Source: Bacteroidota bacterium (lineage in GTDB: Bacteria; Bacteroidota; Bacteroidia; Chitinophagales; Chitinophagaceae). Taken from it: a DNA stretch of 64,000 nucleotides. The translations under genes were made by a program, and so were the position numbers. The notes below the pieces were generated by a model. That model was not told where the DNA came from. It saw only the letters and a program-made list of their open reading frames with translations, and searched no databases. Positions 56,891-64,000 of the stretch are shown piece after piece. Location of the stretch: positions 1 through 64,000 of the forward strand of contig JABDGS010000007.1 of the NCBI GenBank assembly GCA_013285915.1, given 5' to 3'. Within the stretch, counting starts at the first letter, position 1. The number at the start of each line of letters is the position of its first letter.

Positions 56891-57356
56891 AATTATAACC
56901 CTTAAGCAATTACAGCCATTTTTAGCCACGGCAAGGCTTACCGGCAAAACAATTGCTTTTACCAATGGTTGTTACGACATTTTACACGAAGGGCATATTT
57001 TTTCGCTTTCGCAGGCCGCGTCACAGGCTGATATTCTTATTGTAGGCGTAAATTCAGATGCAAGTGTAAGAAAGCTAAAAGGCGAAGGCAGACCGGTTAA
57101 CAATCAACATTCCCGGTCTCTTATACTTGCCTCGCTGATAATAACAGATGCTGTGGTTATTTTTGATGAGGACACGCCCCTTAGCCTGATAACATCCATA
57201 AAACCAGACGTATTGGTTAAAGGGGGCGACTACACCATTGAACAGATTGTTGGCGCTAAAGAGGTAATTGATAATGGTGGCCGCGTGGTTATTAACCCTA
57301 TAATCCCTAATTTTTCAACAACTGCAATAATTGACAAAATAAAGCAGCTTAACTAA
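56862..57356 (+). CDS. rfaE2-like: Glycero-manno-heptose 1-phosphate adenylyltransferase-like (RfaE2 domain)
   Basis: 'KTIAFTNGCYDILHEGHIFSLSQAASQADILIVGVNSDASVRKLKGEGRPVN', 'KPDVLVKGGDY'. Confidence 0.92.
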   Translation: MKNTAFAPHKIITLKQLQPFLATARLTGKTIAFTNGCYDILHEGHIFSLSQAASQADILIVGVNSDASVRKLKGEGRPVNNQHSRSLILASLIITDAVVIFDEDTPLSLITSIKPDVLVKGGDYTIEQIVGAKEVIDNGGRVVINPIIPNFSTTAIIDKIKQLN

Positions 57357-57536
57357 TAGCATAACAGCATTTTATATAAACTTAACATTGCATCTGCCCG
57401 CTTCTTATTTACTTTGGCTGCCGCCTTGGTAAACTATTTACAAAACCCGGATCGTTATTTAGCGCACGCGCAAAAATTATATTTCCGCCGGTTTTAGTGC
57501 AGGGCTGGTGCTTGCCATTAAGAAAACTATTTTCAA

Positions 57537-59621
57537 ATGAAAAACTTAATTGCCAGGGATATTAGCTGGTTAAGCTTTAACGCACGGGTATTGCAGGAAG
57601 CAAACGACGCAACTGTACCTTTACGCGAACGGATACGCTTTTTGGGCATCCACTCCAACAATCTTGACGAATTTTTCAGGGTACGCGTGGCTACCCTTAG
57701 GCGTATGATCGAGCTGGGTGCAAAAAAAGGTAATATGCACCTGGAAAAAAACCCACAACAGATTTTAGACCAGATACAAACCATTGTATTGCAGCAGCAA
57801 AATGAGTTTCACCGCATTTGGGACGGCATTTTGGAAGAATTGAAGAAAGACCAGATACTACTGGTGTCTGAAAAACAATTGAACAAGGATCAAAAATTGT
57901 TTGTAAAAAGATTTTTTGACGAGGAGGTCCGCTCAAATATCATCCCCCTGCTTATTGAAACGCTGCCCCAACTACCTTACCTGCGCGATAAAAGCCTGTA
58001 CTTAGGTGTTGTAATGCGCAAGAAAGAGTCTGCTTACGACCAAAAATATGCGTTGATCGAGATACCCAGCCGCATACTGGGCCGCTTTGTAAAATTGCCC
58101 GCAAAAGATGGGGAGACAAACATAATGCTGCTTGAAGATGTGGTGCGGTTTAACCTGCCATATATATTCTCTTATTTTGGCTATGATACGTTTGATGCCC
58201 ATATTTTTAAGGTAACCAAGGACGCAGAGATAGATATTGACAATGACGTTTCAACTTCGTTTGTTCAAAAAATTGAAAGTGGTTTAAAAAACAGGCGTAA
58301 GGGCAAGCCCGTAAGGTTTATTTACGACAAAGAAATGGACGCCGGGCTGCTTGAGTATTTGATGAAACGGTTAAACCTTGCCAGGAAAGATAATATTATA
58401 CCCGGCGGCCGCATACATAATTTCAGGCATTTTATGGATTTCCCCGACGTGTTTAAAAGCAAGAGTACCCGCCGCCAGGCATTTACCCATCCTGAATTAA
58501 AAGATACATTGCGTGTAACCGACGTAATTGTGGAGAAGGATGTAATGCTGCATTTTCCATTTCATTCTTTCGATTCTGTGATTGACTTGTTGCGCGAAGC
58601 GGCCATGGACCCATTTGTAACATCTATTAAAATTACCGCATACAGGCTGGCTTCAAATTCAAAAGTTATTAATGCCCTTATTAATGCTGTGCGCAATGGC
58701 AAGGAAGTAGTGGTGATGCTTGAGCTTAGGGCAAGGTTTGACGAGGAAGCCAACCTTGAATGGAAAAAAATATTGGAAGAAGAAGGTGTTAAGGTATTAC
58801 TGGGGATTAACAATTTAAAAGTGCATGCCAAGCTTTGTATAATTAAAAGGCGTGTAAATAAAAAAATAATACAATACGGCTTTGTAAGCACCGGAAACCT
58901 TAATGAAAAAACAGCAAGGGTATATGCAGACCATTGCCTGCTTACCAGCAACCGGAATATTATGGCCGATATTAACAGGATATTTCGTTACCTGGAAAAC
59001 CCTAAAACCGGACACGCCCAGTTAAAAGCCTGTAAAACTTTAATGGTTTGCCCCGTAGGCATGCGGATGCAACTCGTAAAATTGATCAATGCCGAAATAA
59101 AAAATGCAAAGGCTGGCAAGCCTGCTTCAATTATTATAAAGATTAACTCATTAAGCGACACGGGCTTTATTTTAAAGCTATATGAAGCGGCGGCATCGGG
59201 TGTTGATGTGCAGTTTGTAGTACGGGGCATTTTTTGTGCTGTACCACAGCAGAAAAAACTTAAGAACAACATGCACGCCATAAGCATTGTAGATGAGTAC
59301 CTGGAGCATGCAAGGGTGATGATATTTGGTAATGCCGGCAAAGAAAAAATATACATTTCATCTGCCGACTGGATGGTGCGTAACCTTGATCACCGTGTTG
59401 AGGCCGCTACGCCGGTTACTGACCCGCAAATAAAGCAGGAACTGAAGGATATTATCCACATTCAATTAAGAGATAATGTAAAGGCACGGATATTGGATAA
59501 TGAGCTTTTAAATAACTATGTATCTTCCGCGGGTAAAAAGAAAATACGCAGCCAGGTGGAAACGTATAATTACCTGCACCAGAAAATAACTAAAATTGTA
59601 AATGAAGCTGGCAGCAATTGA
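57537..59621 (+). CDS. ppk1: Polyphosphate kinase 1
   Basis: 'RDISWLSFNARVLQEANDATVPLRERIRFLGIHSNNLDEFFRVRVA', 'LHFPFHSFDSVIDLLREAAMDPFVTSIKITAYR', 'KVHAKLCII', 'LEHARVMIFGNAG'. Confidence 0.97.
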   Translation: MKNLIARDISWLSFNARVLQEANDATVPLRERIRFLGIHSNNLDEFFRVRVATLRRMIELGAKKGNMHLEKNPQQILDQIQTIVLQQQNEFHRIWDGILEELKKDQILLVSEKQLNKDQKLFVKRFFDEEVRSNIIPLLIETLPQLPYLRDKSLYLGVVMRKKESAYDQKYALIEIPSRILGRFVKLPAKDGETNIMLLEDVVRFNLPYIFSYFGYDTFDAHIFKVTKDAEIDIDNDVSTSFVQKIESGLKNRRKGKPVRFIYDKEMDAGLLEYLMKRLNLARKDNIIPGGRIHNFRHFMDFPDVFKSKSTRRQAFTHPELKDTLRVTDVIVEKDVMLHFPFHSFDSVIDLLREAAMDPFVTSIKITAYRLASNSKVINALINAVRNGKEVVVMLELRARFDEEANLEWKKILEEEGVKVLLGINNLKVHAKLCIIKRRVNKKIIQYGFVSTGNLNEKTARVYADHCLLTSNRNIMADINRIFRYLENPKTGHAQLKACKTLMVCPVGMRMQLVKLINAEIKNAKAGKPASIIIKINSLSDTGFILKLYEAAASGVDVQFVVRGIFCAVPQQKKLKNNMHAISIVDEYLEHARVMIFGNAGKEKIYISSADWMVRNLDHRVEAATPVTDPQIKQELKDIIHIQLRDNVKARILDNELLNNYVSSAGKKKIRSQVETYNYLHQKITKIVNEAGSN

Positions 59622-60492
59622 TATTGGAAGTAATGCAGCACGGCTGCTGATATCAGAAGTAACGGTTAGTGACGATGGGAAGCCCCTTTTTAACAAGCTT
59701 AACCTGGTGCGCGTGCCTTTGCGGCTTGGTTTTGATGTATTTGAAAGAGGTGAAATAAGCGCAGCAAGGGTTAACATGATAATGGAAACCATGCTGGCAT
59801 ATAAGCACCTTATAAAGGTGTACGGCGTTAGCCATACAAAAGCCTGCGCCACCAGTGCTATGCGCGATGCCGTAAATGCGCAGGATATTATTAAAAAGGT
59901 TAAGCAGGAAACTGGAATTGAAATAAAAGTAATTAGCGGTGATGATGAAGCATCGTTTATTTATGAGAACCATATAGCTGAGAACCTTGATAAAGAGCAT
60001 AGTTACCTGTATATTGATGTTGGTGGCGGCAGTACGGAACTTACATTTTTTGCGGAAGGCAAATTAAAATACAAAGACTCTTTCAATATTGGTACCATAC
60101 GCCTGCTAAAGAACATGGTTACCGAAGCACACTGGGATGAAATGCGCGACCATATAAAAACAAACACAAAAAGTAAACTGCCCCTTATTGCAATTGGATC
60201 TGGCGGCAACATAAACAAGATATTTTCAGTAAGTAAGAAGAAGGAAGGCCGCCCCCTGCAACTTGACTTACTGAAAGATTATTACAAAGAACTTTCAAGC
60301 GTTAGCCTTGAAGAACGCATACGCATTTATAAACTTCGTGAAGACCGCGCCGATGTTATTGTACCAGCCTTACAGATATACATAAACGTTATGCGCTGGG
60401 CAGATATTAATGAAATTTATGTACCCAAAATTGGGTTGGCCGACGGCCTGATCCAAAACCTGTACGAGGAGATTAATAAAGAAGCTGTATAA
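59602..60492 (+). CDS. ppx: Ppx/GppA-family exopolyphosphatase
   Basis: 'LAAIDIGSNAARLLI', 'YLYIDVGGGSTELTFF'. Overlaps ppk1 by 20 nt. Confidence 0.93.
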   Translation: MKLAAIDIGSNAARLLISEVTVSDDGKPLFNKLNLVRVPLRLGFDVFERGEISAARVNMIMETMLAYKHLIKVYGVSHTKACATSAMRDAVNAQDIIKKVKQETGIEIKVISGDDEASFIYENHIAENLDKEHSYLYIDVGGGSTELTFFAEGKLKYKDSFNIGTIRLLKNMVTEAHWDEMRDHIKTNTKSKLPLIAIGSGGNINKIFSVSKKKEGRPLQLDLLKDYYKELSSVSLEERIRIYKLREDRADVIVPALQIYINVMRWADINEIYVPKIGLADGLIQNLYEEINKEAV

Positions 60493-60496
60493 AAAG

Positions 60497-60526
60497 GGTC
60501 AATAAGTCATTGGTCAATAGTCATTC
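60497..60526. repeat. Short-period GTCA repeat tract
   Basis: GTCA cores at 60498, 60506, 60513 and 60520 (8, 7, 7-nt spacing). Confidence 0.55.
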
Positions 60527-60568
60527 AATTGTTGTTTTATTCTCTCCGCTTTAATCATTCAATCTCCA

Positions 60569-60946
60569 TTATATCTCCACAACTTTCGTTTTACTTACAA
60601 AATCATGCAGGGTTGCGTCAAGAAATGGGATGAATAAGAAATCAATAATAATAACACGCGTAAAGCTGCGCACTAAAACCTGCCAAAACGCGGGGCGCTT
60701 ATTCCGCAAATTAACAACCTTGCTCATTGAAAGCCACTTACCGGGTGTGCGTGTAAAAATGGTTTCAAAAATAATATAATATATTACGAGGGTTACCCAA
60801 AAGAAAATGTAAAAATCAATGTCGCCCACATGGTAATAAAACACGTAAAAACTATGCCACCTGTAAAAGCCAAAACTTATAAAAAAAACAAGCAGTGTAT
60901 CAATAATAAAATTTAATATCCTTGTACCAACGCCAACATTATTCAT
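60569..60946 (-). CDS. RDD-family membrane protein
   Basis: 'GVGTRILNFIIDTLLVFFISF', 'YYIIFETIFTRTPGKWLSMSKVV'. Confidence 0.9.
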   Translation of the reverse strand: MNNVGVGTRILNFIIDTLLVFFISFGFYRWHSFYVFYYHVGDIDFYIFFWVTLVIYYIIFETIFTRTPGKWLSMSKVVNLRNKRPAFWQVLVRSFTRVIIIDFLFIPFLDATLHDFVSKTKVVEI

Positions 60947-60996
60947 GCTGCAAAGATGAAGTTTTTAAATTTTAAAAAATCTGTAAAATTTAGTTG

Positions 60997-62235
60997 TTAC
61001 TTTTTTTCCAGCTTATCCAGTTTTTTCTGTGTTTCGGGCAAATCTTTTTGTATTGCCAGTGCCTTTTTAAAGCTCTCAATAGCTTTGGCCCTGTTGCCTG
61101 CATCGCTGTAAATATCCCCCAGCGTATCAAAAGCACCGGCACTTTCAGGGTAATTTGTGGTATTTAACAGGGCTAAGTATTCGGCAGCATCACTGTGTTT
61201 TGTGGCAGAGGCCTGGTAAGCCAGTTGGTTGATAAAATCTTCCGGTGGCGATACTTTTATACCCATGCGTGCGGAAATGGTATCGTAATGGCTTACAAAC
61301 CTGCTGGCTACAACCATTGTGATGTCCGAGAAATCCTTTCCGGTAAAACGGGGCTTGAAATAATCAAAAATAAAATGAAGCCCATCATATTCCGTAATAA
61401 GCGGTACCGAGCCATGGTCGTCATTGTTATAATACCTGCTTAAAAACCGGAGGCCACTTGAGCCACCCGCGCTCAATGTATGATTTAACGCCAGAATTGA
61501 ACGTATGTGCTTACTATCCGGTACAGTATCAAGCTGCACTTTTGTAGTATCCATACCGGCTTCCATGGTATTGGCAATACCAAGAAACAAAGAAGTACCT
61601 TTAAAGTCTGTGGTCACTAAATTTTTTTGAACCTCGCCAAGCAGTTTTTTACCATCCCACCACATGCTTGGGTCAATAGCAATATAGGCGTTGAATAATT
61701 TCGGCCGGTGCATTAAAGTGTTTATCACGGTAAGGCCGCCAAACGAGTGGCCTATCAATATCTTGTAGGGATTTGCAGGGTATAACGAGTCAATATGCGG
61801 CATCAATTCTTTTTCAATAAACGACATAAACTGTTCGCCGCCGCCAGACGTTTTAGAGCTGGCGCTATCCATATAAGGCGGGTCAACCGTTACATGTGTG
61901 GGGGTTAAATCCCTGGTACGGTCGGTATTTGGGATACCCACAATTATCATTTCAGGGCAAACATTATTACCGGCCAGCTGCTCAACCATTGCCGATACGG
62001 GTGAAAAATGCGAATCTCCGTCAAGGAGGTAAATTACCGGGTAATGCTGCTTGCTGCCGGGCTTAGTTGTATAACTATTTGGCAAATGCACATAAATTCT
62101 TCTTTCTTCCTTTAACAGGTTGGAATGCAGGCTGTCAATTGTACCGATATTTATTTTATTGTCGGTATTGCTGCCGGGCTTAGTACAGGCGGCAAAAAAA
62201 GAAATGCCTATAACGCAGGCAAAAAAATATTTCAT
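60997..62235 (-). CDS. Esterase-like alpha/beta hydrolase lipoprotein with C-terminal TPR
   Basis: 'YPVIYLLDGDSHF', 'LIGHSFGGLTVINTL', C-terminal 'AGAFDTLGDIYSDAGNRAKAIESFKKALAI'. Confidence 0.9.
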   Translation of the reverse strand: MKYFFACVIGISFFAACTKPGSNTDNKINIGTIDSLHSNLLKEERRIYVHLPNSYTTKPGSKQHYPVIYLLDGDSHFSPVSAMVEQLAGNNVCPEMIIVGIPNTDRTRDLTPTHVTVDPPYMDSASSKTSGGGEQFMSFIEKELMPHIDSLYPANPYKILIGHSFGGLTVINTLMHRPKLFNAYIAIDPSMWWDGKKLLGEVQKNLVTTDFKGTSLFLGIANTMEAGMDTTKVQLDTVPDSKHIRSILALNHTLSAGGSSGLRFLSRYYNNDDHGSVPLITEYDGLHFIFDYFKPRFTGKDFSDITMVVASRFVSHYDTISARMGIKVSPPEDFINQLAYQASATKHSDAAEYLALLNTTNYPESAGAFDTLGDIYSDAGNRAKAIESFKKALAIQKDLPETQKKLDKLEKK

Positions 62236-62341
62236 GCAGTGTTAGTGTTGGTTTGAAGACTGAATGTAGTAAATATAATGGTTTAACCAGCACCGATTAT
62301 GTAATCTGCAAATTAACGTGGGCAATGGCATTAGCCGCGAT

Positions 62342-63205
62342 TCAACTGGATATTGCGGGGGTATTTGACGGTTGCAAAACGCCGCCATCTTTCACAGGAT
62401 TATTACCCGCGCCTGGATATAACGTAAGCAGTAAGGGCAATACCTCAAAGTATGGAATACGCATTATAAAGTAGTCCATCACTAAAAAAAGAAGAAATAA
62501 AGCAACCAAAAGTTTGTCAAATTTTTTTGTGAAGAAACCAACTATAAAAAACAGCTCAAGTAATGTTGCCAGCAGGTATAATGTGTATGCCAGCCACGGA
62601 TTTTGCACAAGCCATAAAATAACACGGGATTGCCAATATTCCGGTGAGTTTGTGAGCAACTGTGTGTGCTGATAAAGAAGCACACCGCTCATCTGCAATG
62701 GTTGAAATATACCCCCCTGCCTTAGTTTCCATAAAGCTGCGGACACAAAAAAGAAAAGAAAAAAATACCGCAGGCCATCAAGCAATATTTTAAACATCTC
62801 CTGCTTTTGTGCCATAAAAATCAAAGGAAATAATAGCCATGCTGTATGTCCTTCAATGGAATTTGATGGGTACAGCGTATAACATTGAACGTACACCCAG
62901 TTTATTACCAGCATGCAAGCAGCGGTTATAAAAGCAGTACGCTGGTTGTTGCGGTAGTGCAAAAAATACAGGGCAGGGGCTGTGTAAAATAAGGCGTCAA
63001 ACAACATGCACCCTGCGTTGTTGTTCAATAACCATTTGTGCAGCCCTGTTTGCATAAATACCCAGGTAAACATATCCTCACGGGTGTAAAAAAAAGATGG
63101 CTGCAATTGGAACAAAAACATACCATTAATGTATTTATACAGCATTAGACCGTAAAAAATAATGCAGTATAAAACTATAACGGTGTATCGGTTGTCCTTC
63201 CTCAA
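62342..63205 (-). CDS. Polytopic membrane protein (HTTM/DoxX-like character), unknown function
   Basis: Multiple TM helices. Overlaps the upstream gene by 4 nt. Confidence 0.6.
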   Translation of the reverse strand: MRKDNRYTVIVLYCIIFYGLMLYKYINGMFLFQLQPSFFYTREDMFTWVFMQTGLHKWLLNNNAGCMLFDALFYTAPALYFLHYRNNQRTAFITAACMLVINWVYVQCYTLYPSNSIEGHTAWLLFPLIFMAQKQEMFKILLDGLRYFFLFFFVSAALWKLRQGGIFQPLQMSGVLLYQHTQLLTNSPEYWQSRVILWLVQNPWLAYTLYLLATLLELFFIVGFFTKKFDKLLVALFLLFLVMDYFIMRIPYFEVLPLLLTLYPGAGNNPVKDGGVLQPSNTPAISS

Positions 63206-63753
63206 AATAATTGTTTTGTCTGTGCAGTAAGGTTATTACCATCAAATATATATGGCACAGTATTGATGCTCAGGCTGTCAATTTTTATACGCAGCATTTC
63301 GCTCAAATAGTTTTTATACCAAGAATTGAACTGCTGACCGGTAAGGGTATCAACGTATTTTGACGAATCAGTAAAATGGAGCAGCCTTTTTATTTCGGTG
63401 TTAAACACCTGGGTGTTCCAGCTTTGCTGGCGGTTAAATAAGTCAACAGGGAGGGTTATTCTGTCCCATTGGTAAGGGGTGAAATTTTTTGTTTGAAGCT
63501 TTTTACCGTTTACATTTATTTCAGTAACCATGTACTCTTTTTGAGGCAATATAACGGCGGAGTACATGCCATAGTGATATATTGGTGATATTGATATACC
63601 CTGCTTTACATCCATAACCAGTTGCACAATTATGAAAAGCACAATTAAAACAAACCACCATTTGTTGGCATTAAACAACCTTTTTAAATACATGCTGGTA
63701 AAGTTATTATTTTGTTTTAAGACGAGGCATGAATAAGAATCAGCTGGCAACAA
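63202..63753 (-). CDS. Single-TM hypothetical protein, partner of 62342..63205
   Basis: N-terminal TM 'WWFVLIVLFIIVQLVM'. Start probably MYLKRLF (~63693). Confidence 0.6.
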   Translation of the reverse strand: MLPADSYSCLVLKQNNNFTSMYLKRLFNANKWWFVLIVLFIIVQLVMDVKQGISISPIYHYGMYSAVILPQKEYMVTEINVNGKKLQTKNFTPYQWDRITLPVDLFNRQQSWNTQVFNTEIKRLLHFTDSSKYVDTLTGQQFNSWYKNYLSEMLRIKIDSLSINTVPYIFDGNNLTAQTKQLF

Positions 63754-63757
63754 CGCC

Positions 63758-64000
63758 CTAACGCATTAAATACATTTTACCATACCCTTTATTAAAGTAT
63801 TGGTCAGTATTTACCTGCTGGCCGCTGGCATCAAGCGTGGAGAATTTATCAAGTGAATGGCCGTTAAGGTTTGTGAGTACGCGGTACAGGTACACGCCAT
63901 TTGCCAACTTTTGACCATATTGGTCGGTGCCATTCCATTTATAGGTTGTTATATTACGGCCTATGTGCAGCGGCCCAAGTTCCTCAGTAGTGATTTCCTT
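63758..64000 (-). CDS. Secreted protein, C-terminal FlgD-Ig-like domain (continues beyond window)
   Basis: Minus-strand reading to the right edge: 'KEITTEELGPLHIGRNITTYKWNGTDQYGQKLANGVYLYRVLTNLNGHSLDKFSTLDASGQQVNTDQYFNKGYGKMYLMR*'. Confidence 0.75.
   Translation of the reverse strand, partial: KEITTEELGPLHIGRNITTYKWNGTDQYGQKLANGVYLYRVLTNLNGHSLDKFSTLDASGQQVNTDQYFNKGYGKMYLMR

Noticed and set aside
1-64000. Search for CRISPR arrays, tRNA/rRNA genes, transposases, phage modules, toxin-antitoxin or known defence operons
   Set aside because: No regularly spaced 20-40 bp repeats, cloverleaf-like sequences or hallmark protein motifs were seen by eye. A tool-based scan would be needed for certainty.

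Overview
The window is chromosomal DNA from a Bacteroidota bacterium, most likely Chitinophagaceae-like. This rests on LytS/LytTR pairs, an outer-membrane beta-barrel family receptor, a DUF4270 lipoprotein, a T9SS-type C-terminal domain, TAnnTTTG-type promoter elements and AT-rich intergenic DNA. No rRNA, tRNA, CRISPR array, transposase or recognisable phage or defence operon was found. Most genes are core metabolism: hppA, nnrDE-like, gyrA, ndk, fbp, pckA, metK, panC, panD, rfaE2-like, ppk1, ppx, FKBP, nrnA-like. There is also a small glycan locus (6.1-11.7 kb) and many secreted or membrane proteins of unknown function. The signals most worth following up are: (1) three LytTR-type direct repeats between a LytS/LytTR pair and an outer-membrane receptor gene; (2) intergenic tracts built from 7- and 8-bp degenerate units, one of which encodes the C-terminus and stop codon of cutC; (3) a 187-bp imperfect inverted repeat (attC- or MITE-like) in an AT-rich accessory islet at 29.3-30.5 kb; (4) three apparently repurposed enzyme folds: an MgsA-like protein lacking catalytic residues, an Ate/Bpt-like aminoacyltransferase without the Cys cluster, and a stand-alone GT5 N-terminal domain next to panC; (5) a membrane-anchored LuxR-HTH regulator with an extracytoplasmic domain; (6) two candidate small RNAs. 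All family calls come from reading the sequence and recalled motifs. No database search was run.
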